Positions 53,244 through 61,511 of a stretch of 64,000 nt of DNA are shown one piece after another (the first letter of the stretch is position 1; every line of letters starts with the position of its first letter). A model generated the notes under the pieces. That model ran no database searches. It was not told the DNA's origin and saw only the letters and a program-made list of their open reading frames with translations. Both the position numbers and the translations under genes were made by a program. This DNA comes from Hyphomicrobiales bacterium (GTDB taxonomy: Bacteria > Pseudomonadota > Alphaproteobacteria > Rhizobiales > Rhizobiaceae): NCBI GenBank assembly GCA_900469955.1, contig UBYX01000008.1, positions 1 through 64,000 of the forward strand, given 5' to 3'.

Positions 53244-53964
53244 GGGCGTCTCCCAGATAGGCGGTGATGACTTCCCGATCCGCAAGCGCCTCAGCCGTCG
53301 GCCCGTCCGCGATCTTGCGGCCGGCATTCATGACGACGCAGCGACTGCAGAGCGCCCGAATGGCGTCCATCACATGTTCGACCATCAGGATCGTGACACC
53401 GCGTTTACGGATGGTATCGATGAGCTCGATACCCGTGCGCAGCTCGGTGGGATTGAGGCCAGCCAGCCATTCATCGAGCAGCAGCAGTTCCGGCTCCAGA
53501 GCCAATGCGCGTGCGAGTTCCATCCGCTTTTGGTCGATATAGGTAAGCTGCTGCGCCAGCTGGTTCGCCCGATGAGCGAGGCCCACTTCATCGAGCCGCG
53601 ACAAAGCCTCTAGGCGAGCGGTATCGCCCCAAAGTCTCCGCCGCCCGAAAGCAAGGGCGGCGATGACATTTTCGGCCACAGTCAACGATGGCAGGCCGCG
53701 TACCAGCTGAAAAGTTCGGCTGACGCCCTTCAGCGCAATACGATTGGGAAGGAGGCCGGAAATAGTCTCGTTGCCGAGCGCGATCGTGCCGCTGGTGGGC
53801 GGGAGGTGACCGGAAATCATGTTCATCACGGTGGTCTTGCCGGAGCCATTCGGGCCGAGGAGGCCTACCACCTCACCCTTGGCCACCGAAAAGGAAACCG
53901 CATTGACCGCCGCCAGTCCGCCGAAGCGCTTGGTGAGACCATTGATCGTCAGGAGCTCGCTCAT
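53236..53964 (-). CDS. branched-chain-type ABC transporter ATPase LivG
   Basis: 242 residues. Walker A is GPNGSGKTTVMN and Walker B ELLLLDEWLAGL; the latter has DEW in place of the common DEP. The signature region reads LAQQLTYIDQKRMELARAL, without the usual LSGGQ, so the C-loop is divergent (LTYIDQ). The protein otherwise has the LivG-type length. Whether the altered signature reduces ATPase activity is unclear. It overlaps livM by four bases. Confidence 0.9.
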   Translation of the reverse strand: MSELLTINGLTKRFGGLAAVNAVSFSVAKGEVVGLLGPNGSGKTTVMNMISGHLPPTSGTIALGNETISGLLPNRIALKGVSRTFQLVRGLPSLTVAENVIAALAFGRRRLWGDTARLEALSRLDEVGLAHRANQLAQQLTYIDQKRMELARALALEPELLLLDEWLAGLNPTELRTGIELIDTIRKRGVTILMVEHVMDAIRALCSRCVVMNAGRKIADGPTAEALADREVITAYLGDAHA

Positions 53965-54911
53965 TCAGCCACCGCCGGCAGGTTCTTGACCCCGCTCTTG
54001 CGCCACCGCCTCCAGTTCTCTTCCACGAAGGCGAGCACACCGCGGGGCAGAACGAAAACGATGGCTATGAAGACGAGACCAAGGATGATGGAGTAATGGT
54101 TTGGAAAATTGGCCGACAGCCATTCGAAGAGCATGAAGAGAGGTACCGCACCAAGCAGCGGCCCGGTCAGCCGGTTCGCACCGCCCAGCAAGGCCATGAT
54201 CAGCGTCAGGAAAGAGACCGTCGGGTTGAAGGCGATCGTCGGCTCGACATAGGTCCAACGAGGCGCCTGTATCGCACCCACGAGCGTGATCAGCACCGCG
54301 GAAACGGCAAACAACGCAAGCTTCACCCGGGCAATGTCGATGCCGCAATGGGACGCAACCACCTCGTCGTCGCCGATGACTTTCAAGGCAAGACCGATAC
54401 GACTGCGGCCAATCCCCCAGGATATCAGAAAGGCAGTCGTCGCCAGCGCCAGGAGCTGCCAGTAGATGCCTTCCGGCGTCACCGGAAGGAAGATGTAGCG
54501 CCCAAGCGTGCCGGTGACGTTAACCTCATACCAGGTAACGAGCTGGCGAATGAGTTCTGCGAGGCCGAAGGTGAAGATGACGAAGTAGACGCCGGCAAGA
54601 CGCAGCGTCGCGAGGCCGACCACCAGCGCCACGGCAAGTCCTATCGCGCCGGCAACAGCAAGCAGCAACGGGTAGGCCATGTTTTCGCTGAAGACCGCGA
54701 CCGTATAGGCGCCGATGCCGAAAAACGCGACAGTGGCGAGCGATACATATCGCGTCGGGCCGGAGAATAGCGCCCAGGCGGTGGCAAGGGTGACATAGCC
54801 AAGCATGCCGATGCCGAGGGTGATGCCGTAAGAGCCGGCGATGAACGGAACGTATGCGAGCACCGCAACGACCAAGGCAAAGACAAACACGGAAAGAAGC
54901 GCGCGGCTCAT
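53961..54911 (-). CDS. branched-chain-type ABC transporter permease LivM
   Basis: 316 residues, about nine to ten membrane helices (ALLSVFVFALVVAVLAYVPF, ITLGIGMLGYVTLATAWALF, HYSIILGLVFIAIVFVLPRG). The cytoplasmic coupling loop GRSRIGLALKVIGDDEVVAS is present. The start MSRALLSVF overlaps the livH stop by four bases. Confidence 0.92.
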   Translation of the reverse strand: MSRALLSVFVFALVVAVLAYVPFIAGSYGITLGIGMLGYVTLATAWALFSGPTRYVSLATVAFFGIGAYTVAVFSENMAYPLLLAVAGAIGLAVALVVGLATLRLAGVYFVIFTFGLAELIRQLVTWYEVNVTGTLGRYIFLPVTPEGIYWQLLALATTAFLISWGIGRSRIGLALKVIGDDEVVASHCGIDIARVKLALFAVSAVLITLVGAIQAPRWTYVEPTIAFNPTVSFLTLIMALLGGANRLTGPLLGAVPLFMLFEWLSANFPNHYSIILGLVFIAIVFVLPRGVLAFVEENWRRWRKSGVKNLPAVAE

Positions 54912-55780
54912 CGCATCAGCCTCCCGAACAGGCCTGCCGGACGCCACAACAACACCGAGAGGAAGATCGCGTAGGTCGCTGCAAGGGTCAGCCCCGGATC
55001 GACGTATGTCGCGACAAAGGTCTCCACCAGACCAAGGATCAAGCCGGCGGACAAGGCACCGATGAGATTGCCGACGCCACCCATGATCACCACAATCAGC
55101 GCCTTCATGGTAAACACCACGCCGCTCGTGGCCGTAAACGTCTGGTACATCGAGATGACGACACCGCCGGCTGCCGCCAGCCCGCTGCCGAGGGCGAATG
55201 CGAGCCGCGCGGCGCGGTTGACGTCAATACCGACCAGCGGCGCCGCGCCAGGGTTGACCGCAACGGCACGCAGCGCGGTGCCCCAGAGCGTCCGGGTGAG
55301 AAGCAGATAGAGGCCGCCGCCGAAGACGACGGCCAGAATGAGCGCCAGCACACGGTTTGCCGCAAGTGTGGTGCCAAAGATCGTAACCGGATCATTCAGA
55401 TAGCTGTAGCTGGTGAAGTTGGCGCCGAAGGTGACCAACATAACGCCCTGAAAAACAAAAAGCAGACCGAAGGTTGCGAGGATGGAGTCTATTTCCAGGC
55501 TCGCCTTGTCGCGAGCCCGGGCGACCAGCGGAGTCATCATCGCCCCGTATATGACGTAACCAAGCGCGAAACCGGCGGGCACGGCGATCAGCAGGCCAGC
55601 GACCGGATTTAACCCCAGCGTCGAGAACATCACATAGGCGAGAAAGGCGGCGGAGATGATCATCTCGCCATAGGCAAGATTCATGATGCGAGCGATGCCG
55701 TATTGGAGCGTCAACCCCATGGCGACGAGCGCATAGGTTCCGCCGAGCACCAGCCCGGACAACAGTGCCGCGACAAGCAT
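54908..55780 (-). CDS. branched-chain-type ABC transporter permease LivH
   Basis: 290 residues with about eight helices. LSGLVLGGTYALVAMGLTLQ, GIARIMNLAYGEMIISAAF and the coupling loop LWGTALRAVAVNPGAAPLVG are LivH hallmarks. GAAGGAGG precedes the chosen ATG. The gene follows the binding-protein gene by about 80 bases. Confidence 0.92.
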   Translation of the reverse strand: MLVAALLSGLVLGGTYALVAMGLTLQYGIARIMNLAYGEMIISAAFLAYVMFSTLGLNPVAGLLIAVPAGFALGYVIYGAMMTPLVARARDKASLEIDSILATFGLLFVFQGVMLVTFGANFTSYSYLNDPVTIFGTTLAANRVLALILAVVFGGGLYLLLTRTLWGTALRAVAVNPGAAPLVGIDVNRAARLAFALGSGLAAAGGVVISMYQTFTATSGVVFTMKALIVVIMGGVGNLIGALSAGLILGLVETFVATYVDPGLTLAATYAIFLSVLLWRPAGLFGRLMR

Positions 55781-55860
55781 CGAGCAGCCTCCTTCGTTCA
55801 AATGCAGTGGGCGAAGCCGCGAGCGGTCGGCCCACGGCTCCGAGAAATGAAGCCGCCGGC

Positions 55861-57102
55861 TTATTTCTTCTTCCAGTCGCCGCGCGGCAGGATGACCTTG
55901 CTCGCGCCGTTACGGTCGGCAGGCATGACGCCAACGAACTGGCCGTTCTGCCATTGGCCGGTCCACCAGAGCTGGCGAAGCTGGTTGTTCTCGAACTTGG
56001 TTTCCCCCAGCACTGTCTGGAACGCGCCCGATGCAAGCTCGGCAGAGACGGCCGCCTTGTCGAGACCCTTGCGCTTGATCGCCTCCTGGAGCATCTGCAG
56101 GCTGGCATAGGTAATGACACTTCCCCAGTAGTCGGGAGCCACGCCCGTCACCGCCTCATGACGCTTGCGGTACTCGGCGTTCATCTTGTTGTTCGGATCG
56201 ATGCCGCCGAGGCTCATGATGCCTGTCGCGTTTTCGCCGTTGTTCTTGCCGTAGACCGGAAAGCCGGTGCCAACGCCGAGATAGAGAATTTTCGGGCTGA
56301 AGCCGGCCACCTGGGCTTGCTGGGTGAGCGCAAAGGTTTCCGGCGGGTAGGAAAAGGCGACGAATGCGTCGGCGCCACTTGATTTCGCTTCGTTGATCAT
56401 CGGCGAGAAGTCGGACGTGGCGCCGGGATAGGTCTTGTCGTAAACCACTTCGATGCCGGCTTTCTTAAAGGCGGGCCGTGCTGCGGTGACGAGGTCGATG
56501 CCGAAACCGTCGGCAACCGAAATCATCGCGACCTTGCCGTTGACTGTGCCAGCCTTCTTCGCATCGGCAAGGATCGAGGCGAGGGCGTTCGCATAGTCAT
56601 GGCCGCCGCCGAGCATCCAGAAGCTCTTCTTCCATCGCTTGACGAAATCCGGTGCCTTGTCGGTGACGGCGGAAACAGCGAGTTGCGGATAACCGTGCCG
56701 GTCAAAAAGCGGTGCCACGGCAAGATTGAAACCGGTGCCCCAGGGAACGAGGATGAAATCCACCTTGTCCTGGGTCGCGAGGCGCTCGACGGCGCGAACG
56801 ACTTCTTCGGCCGACGAGCGGTCATCATACTCGATGACTTCGATCGGCAGCTTCTTGCCGTCCGGCAATTCCAGGCCACCGGCGTCGTTCACGTCCTTCA
56901 CCCACAGCTTGTAATTCGGCAGCGTCGTGATGCCGGCACCGCCGGCATTGCCGCCGGTCTTGGAGATCGCATACCCGATCTTCACCGATGTCCGGTCCTG
57001 GGCCATGGCGGCGCCGGTCATGCCCGCCAAAAGGCCGGTCGCGGCAACCGTGCCGGCAAGCGCCATCGCTCGCAGGACGCGCCTGCGCTCTAGGTTTTTC
57101 AT
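55861..57102 (-). CDS. ABC transporter substrate-binding protein (amino-acid/aromatic acid type)
   Basis: 413 residues. A Tat-like signal (RRRVLRAMALAGTVAATGLL) is cleaved near AMAQDR. The type I periplasmic-binding fold follows (VKIGYAISKTGGNAGGAGIT; FILVPWGTGFNLAVAPLFDR; KVAMISVADGFGIDL). It supplies the ligand to the downstream LivHMGF-like complex. The genes that follow encode aldehyde oxidation, so an aromatic carboxylate or ketone is more likely than branched-chain amino acids. It is the first gene of the operon, divergent from an AraC regulator. Confidence 0.9.
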   Translation of the reverse strand: MKNLERRRVLRAMALAGTVAATGLLAGMTGAAMAQDRTSVKIGYAISKTGGNAGGAGITTLPNYKLWVKDVNDAGGLELPDGKKLPIEVIEYDDRSSAEEVVRAVERLATQDKVDFILVPWGTGFNLAVAPLFDRHGYPQLAVSAVTDKAPDFVKRWKKSFWMLGGGHDYANALASILADAKKAGTVNGKVAMISVADGFGIDLVTAARPAFKKAGIEVVYDKTYPGATSDFSPMINEAKSSGADAFVAFSYPPETFALTQQAQVAGFSPKILYLGVGTGFPVYGKNNGENATGIMSLGGIDPNNKMNAEYRKRHEAVTGVAPDYWGSVITYASLQMLQEAIKRKGLDKAAVSAELASGAFQTVLGETKFENNQLRQLWWTGQWQNGQFVGVMPADRNGASKVILPRGDWKKK

Positions 57103-57284
57103 GATTCTCCTCCCGATTGGGCCTGCTCCCCACAGGCCGTTTCTGCCAGCGCCCTGCGACCCGGTCTGTATCTCCCGCCGAGTACAATCGCCAACTGTCA
57201 CAAAGATAGGCCCGAGGACCTACCGATGGGAATAGACTTTTAGCGGAGATATTTGTACTTTTCGGGGAAGAGGTCCCTCGAACC

Positions 57285-58184
57285 ATGCCTGTCATTCCGC
57301 CAGTCAAAAATGCTGCACTGCATGTACCAGCGCCCCCGCCTGCCTCAATCGAGGCCCGCCTCTTTCATGGCGCGCTCTCCCATTCCGAATGGACCTTTCG
57401 CGGAACCCGCAATCGTATCTTCCTGATCGGCTCGGGAGCAGCCCATATCCGGCTTGGGCGCCGGGAAGTCCCCCTTGCCGGCCCAGCGATCGTCTGGGCT
57501 CCGGCCGGTGAAAAGGGATCCATCCTGTTTGACGCAGGCGCGGAAGGTGCATCGCTCGCGGTGCCAGACGTTACGCTCGGTTCCGCAATGCCGACTGGGG
57601 CCGTCTTTGCCCAGGTGCGTGAAGCGATCGCTCGTCCCATTCTTGGCACTCGTCTGCCATTTCCGGAGGCACGGCGGATGCTCAGCACCATCGCGACCAT
57701 CGAGCAGGAATTGAAGGCGGGGGAACCGGGAGCTCAGGAGGTGATCCGCCACCACCTGGCACTCTTGTTGCTTGCCATCTGGCGCCTGGCGGAACCGGCC
57801 GCCGACCAGCCACAGCCCTCGCCCCGCGCCATCGTGCGCGGCTTTGTGCATTTGGCGGAATTACATATCCGCGACCACTGGACGATTCCGGATTACGCCA
57901 ATGCGCTCGGCGTCACGACCGACCGCCTGACGAGCGCCATTCGGCGCGCTACGGGGCGCACGCCCATGGAGATCGTCCATGGACGGCTTATGGCCGAGGC
58001 CGCGATCTTGCTGGACGGCTCCGCCCTGCAGATCGCCGAGATCGCCGAAGCGCTGGGATTCAAGGATGCTGCCTACTTCAGTCGGTTCTTCAAGCGCATT
58101 GCCGGCGTCTCCCCGCGCGCCCATCGGCAGGGAGTGGCACTCAAGAAAATACGGCCCGAAACGAGCTATGCCGCCTGGCCGTGA
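57285..58184 (+). CDS. AraC family transcriptional regulator
   Basis: 299 residues. An N-terminal cupin-like ligand-binding part (FLIGSGAAHIRLGRREVPLA) is followed by the two AraC helix-turn-helix units (TIPDYANALGVTTDRLTSAI and LQIAEIAEALGFKDAAYFSR), ending with FFKRIAGVSPRAHR. It is divergent from the Liv-ALDH-SDR-cupin operon with a spacer of about 180 bases and is its probable activator. Confidence 0.9.
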   Translation: MPVIPPVKNAALHVPAPPPASIEARLFHGALSHSEWTFRGTRNRIFLIGSGAAHIRLGRREVPLAGPAIVWAPAGEKGSILFDAGAEGASLAVPDVTLGSAMPTGAVFAQVREAIARPILGTRLPFPEARRMLSTIATIEQELKAGEPGAQEVIRHHLALLLLAIWRLAEPAADQPQPSPRAIVRGFVHLAELHIRDHWTIPDYANALGVTTDRLTSAIRRATGRTPMEIVHGRLMAEAAILLDGSALQIAEIAEALGFKDAAYFSRFFKRIAGVSPRAHRQGVALKKIRPETSYAAWP

Positions 58185-58202
58185 GCCCTCTTCAAAGGGC
58201 TC
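58183..58202. terminator. bidirectional hairpin between AraC and response-regulator genes
   Basis: GAGCCCT-CTTCAA-AGGGCTC is a perfect seven-base-pair hairpin. It overlaps the stop codons of both convergent genes and so may end both transcripts. There is no long U-tract. Confidence 0.5.
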
Positions 58203-58593
58203 GCCCGACTGCCCTGTCATTTTCGATGCGTGTGACGCAGCCCGCGAGCTTGGCCAACAGCAGGTCGAAATCGATCGGTTTGGTCAGATAATCCGCCGCG
58301 CCGGCACGTAGGCCAGTCAGCACGTTTTCCTTGTCCGTCAATGCCGTCAGCAGGATGAAGGGAATGTTGGAAAGCTCTGGGTGATTGACTTGAATTTCGG
58401 CCAGCAATTGCTGCCCATCCATGATCGGCATCGAGATGTCGCAGATGACGATATCGGGCCAATGGGACAGGATGACCTCGAGTCCCTCCTGCCCATTGGC
58501 AGCCTCCAGCGTCTTGAACCCGGCATCCGTCAGTTCCTCGACGATCAACTGGCGAATGTCAGCTTCGTCATCGATGCAAAGTACGGTCATCAT
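58192..58593 (-). CDS. single-domain response regulator
   Basis: 133 residues, a receiver domain only. The acidic pocket is in LCIDDEADIRQ, the phosphorylated aspartate in DIVICDISMPIMDG, the threonine in LLTALTD and the lysine in YLTKPIDFD. There is no output domain, so it works by protein contact or as part of a phosphorelay. It follows the histidine kinase gene by 12 bases. The start may be either of two adjacent ATGs. Confidence 0.92.
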   Translation of the reverse strand: MMTVLCIDDEADIRQLIVEELTDAGFKTLEAANGQEGLEVILSHWPDIVICDISMPIMDGQQLLAEIQVNHPELSNIPFILLTALTDKENVLTGLRAGAADYLTKPIDFDLLLAKLAGCVTRIENDRAVGRAL

Positions 58594-58605
58594 TGGGGCA
58601 TTTCC

Positions 58606-60312
58606 TTATGCTGCCTGTTTGACAAGGTTGGCGAGGGGACCGTCGGTTGGGAGCGCAACCGTGAAGGTCGTTCCTTCGCCAAGGGTGCTTTCGACTGAAA
58701 CCGAGCCGCCATGAAGGTCGATAATCTGCTTCACGATATTAAGGCCGATGCCGGTGCCTGCAATACCGCTGGCGCTTCGGGCTCGGTAATAAGGCTGGAA
58801 GAGTTTGGGTAGGTCCTCGGCATCCATGCCGATGCCTTCGTCGGCAATAGACACAAAGGCCATCTGGTCCTGCGTCCAGGCGGTGATATGGATGTCCGGT
58901 GCCTGTGGCGCATATTTGGCGGCGTTTGACAGCAAGTTGGTGATGACCTGCTCGATCGCCGCACGATCCGCGAAAATCGTCTGGGGCAATTTGATCAGAT
59001 CCCTATGGAAGACATGTGAGTTACGGATCTCGGATTGACGTCCACAACAGCTCTCGATCAAATCCACCAGTGAAAACCGCTCCAGCTTTATTTCCGCCTT
59101 CCCGGTTTCCAGCCTGCCTGCGGACAATATGCTTTCCATCAGATCAACCATGCGAAGCACGGCGGAACGAATCTGCGCCGATTTTTCAGCAACGTAACCG
59201 GGTTTGCTGCCGGCCTTGGCGCGCGACAGGCGCTGGGCCGCGGCATCGATGATGGCAAGCGGGGTGCGAAATTCATGGGAGGCCATTGCGACGAACTGGC
59301 GCTGCAGGGCATTCACATGACGTTCCTGTGCCAAAAGCCTGTCGAGTTCTTCCCGCTGTCGTTCGATTTCCATTGTCCGAAGCTTGACCGTCTCCTCGAG
59401 CTCGTCGCGATGGCGCATCAAGGCGAGCCGGCTTTCCGACAGATCGACCGAGGTCTTGTGCAGACCTCGGCCAAGGAAGATCACTACGCCCATCGCTACG
59501 ACGACGCCTGCAAGACCGGCGGGCGCGATCTGTTCAATCAGCATCATGCCCGGACGGATCGGCTCCCAGACCAGATACCCCAGAGTTTGCCCGGCTGTCG
59601 AATGGATCGGAATGGTCGCGAGAGACGACGGCGCCGCGCCGGCATAACGCAATTTGTCGAGCCTTGCATAGCGCGCTATCTCACCGACAACGGCGCTGTC
59701 GAGGAATTTTACGGCAACGGTGATATATTCCTGTCCCGGGACAAGAGAAACTTTGTCCGAATTCGGCACGATCGGTCTTGCGCTGACAACCGCGGGATGT
59801 CCGTCGATATCAACGATCTTGGTCTCGAAGATCTCGGCGATTTCCGGTTGAGCGGCATTTTCCGGCGCCATCCGCTTGCGAAGGACCCCCCGGACGGTTT
59901 CCCTCAGTGCCGACACCGTCTCAGCATCGTTGAGAAATGTAGGAACGGGGATGTCCTTGCCGTCCCGCACGACATAAGCCAGTTCGTCTTGCGGATTGAA
60001 CACATAAGTCCGGTCATGACCGAAATATTGGTGCATCCAAATGCCGAGATTGTAGGTAACCCATTCGCGGGGCCCGGTGGGCGCGAAAAGAACGGCATCA
60101 TCCCAGGTGGTGACGCTCTCCAACTCGCGCGCCACGGCCCTCACCTGCTCGTCAAGACCATGCTTGACGAAGTCCTTCTGCCGCTCCAGGGCGATGTCAT
60201 CGACCTTTGCCGACGCAAACCAGGCAAAGCCAGCGATCAAGACCGCAGCAAGTGCCGTTAGCAATGTGAGCACGAATGTGACGTGCGATTTGATCCGATT
60301 GTGCTGCTGCAT
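58606..60312 (-). CDS. CHASE4-domain sensor histidine kinase
   Basis: 568 residues. Membrane helix 1 (about 10-32), a periplasmic CHASE4 sensor domain (about 35-240; WVTYNLGIWMHQYFGHDRTY) and membrane helix 2 (about 258-280) are followed by a short coiled coil, a HisKA domain with the phosphorylated histidine in MASHEFRTPL and a HATPase domain with NLLSNAAKYAP, DEGIGM and GTGIGLNI. It autophosphorylates and passes the phosphate to the adjacent receiver protein. The signal is not known. Confidence 0.93.
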   Translation of the reverse strand: MQQHNRIKSHVTFVLTLLTALAAVLIAGFAWFASAKVDDIALERQKDFVKHGLDEQVRAVARELESVTTWDDAVLFAPTGPREWVTYNLGIWMHQYFGHDRTYVFNPQDELAYVVRDGKDIPVPTFLNDAETVSALRETVRGVLRKRMAPENAAQPEIAEIFETKIVDIDGHPAVVSARPIVPNSDKVSLVPGQEYITVAVKFLDSAVVGEIARYARLDKLRYAGAAPSSLATIPIHSTAGQTLGYLVWEPIRPGMMLIEQIAPAGLAGVVVAMGVVIFLGRGLHKTSVDLSESRLALMRHRDELEETVKLRTMEIERQREELDRLLAQERHVNALQRQFVAMASHEFRTPLAIIDAAAQRLSRAKAGSKPGYVAEKSAQIRSAVLRMVDLMESILSAGRLETGKAEIKLERFSLVDLIESCCGRQSEIRNSHVFHRDLIKLPQTIFADRAAIEQVITNLLSNAAKYAPQAPDIHITAWTQDQMAFVSIADEGIGMDAEDLPKLFQPYYRARSASGIAGTGIGLNIVKQIIDLHGGSVSVESTLGEGTTFTVALPTDGPLANLVKQAA

Positions 60313-60465
60313 ATCCGCCGCTTTTGCTTCGACGCATCATTCGCGCCAAAATATTACGTTACCCTAAATTTTGAATGCTAAGGTTGAGCATCCACCCGGC
60401 TCCAGCCCCAGGTTTAGAGCTGGCAGGTAGGCATCACGGCGGGATTTGGGTTCTTTGCGATCAGT

Positions 60466-60981
60466 CTACAGCCAGGACGCCGGATCCTTCGGCAACCGCC
60501 CCTCCGGATCGATGACCTTGAGCTTAGGAGATCCGGTAGCGTTCCAGCGCCAGAGCGCAACGCAGGTGCCGCCCGGCGACATGAAGGATGGATAGACGAC
60601 GCCATCGAAACCTGATTCCATCAGCCTTTCCCTGAGGGCGTGGGTAGCTGGCAGCCGCCCGGCATCCAGGTCGACCCGCCATTCGCACTGGTGTATAGTC
60701 GTTTCGGTGCCGAATTCCGCCAGAGCGGCGGGATTGGTGAGATCCGCCAGTCGCGCGCCTTCGAGCCGTAGCTGGGCGATCAGGGCCGGATGTTGGACGA
60801 AGCCCTGGTTATATTCGGCCCATGCAGTGGACAATTCGCGTGCGGCGTAGATGGTCGCCGCGCCAACAGGATTCCAACGCCCGCCGAAACGGGCCGCGCC
60901 CTCCCCGGAAAGCGGCGCATGAGCCCAGCGCGGCACATAGGCTCGCCACAGCACCAAGGGGGAAGAACCCACGTCAGGCAT
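60466..60981 (-). CDS. RES domain toxin
   Basis: 171 residues with the RES pattern: LWRAYVPRWA, GAARFGGRWNPVG (the conserved R...G.RW), ATIYAARELSTAWAEY with the glutamate, and FDGVVYPSF. RES toxins of Xre-RES modules degrade or modify NAD. It is translated from an ATG inside the antitoxin gene's end (eight-base overlap), the standard order for this system. Confidence 0.9.
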   Translation of the reverse strand: MPDVGSSPLVLWRAYVPRWAHAPLSGEGAARFGGRWNPVGAATIYAARELSTAWAEYNQGFVQHPALIAQLRLEGARLADLTNPAALAEFGTETTIHQCEWRVDLDAGRLPATHALRERLMESGFDGVVYPSFMSPGGTCVALWRWNATGSPKLKVIDPEGRLPKDPASWL

Positions 60982-61345
60982 AGACGCCGGAGCGCACCGC
61001 TTCCAGATAGGCAAGCACCTTGTCCGCCTTACCCTCGCCCACCAGGTCATAGGCGGTCTTGCCGGCCCATCCAGGGATAGGCTGATGTTTGAACCAGATT
61101 GCTGCGCGGTTTTCGTCTCCCGCCATCTCGCTTGCCATCGCAAGAATACGCACCACGGGGCTCAAGGCGGCATCCACCTTGCGAGCTCCGCTTTTGGCGG
61201 TCAGCGTGTTACGGGCAACGCCAATCAGCTTTGCCAACTCCGCATGGGTAACGCCCAGCAGGTCAGACACCCGCCGCGGCGAGAGGAAGGGGGATTGCGG
61301 GGCACCAAAGGACGCCGCCCCCACTTCAAAGGCATGGGCAGACAT
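60974..61345 (-). CDS. Xre/ParS-type antitoxin (DUF2384)
   Basis: 123 residues. A helix-turn-helix (LSPRRVSDLLGVTHAELAKL, IGVARNTLTAK) is followed by the C-terminal MbcA/ParS-Xre toxin-binding region (AAIWFKHQPIPGWAGKTAYD, ADKVLAYLEAVRSG). The ATG at MSAHAFEV follows AAGGGAATG at good spacing. It neutralises the downstream RES toxin and probably represses the operon. Confidence 0.9.
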   Translation of the reverse strand: MSAHAFEVGAASFGAPQSPFLSPRRVSDLLGVTHAELAKLIGVARNTLTAKSGARKVDAALSPVVRILAMASEMAGDENRAAIWFKHQPIPGWAGKTAYDLVGEGKADKVLAYLEAVRSGVYA

Positions 61346-61511
61346 TGAGCGCATTCCCTTCAGATTTTGACATCTTACAGCTCAATATGATCGCAAATGG
61401 TGGTCCTTTCAAGATCAATCCTGCTGCGCCATCGATCGATCAAAAGGAGTTGAGTTTTGCGGATCGACAAGAGGCCCTACATAAGCCGGGGCTGGCCAGG
61501 AGGATCCCGTT

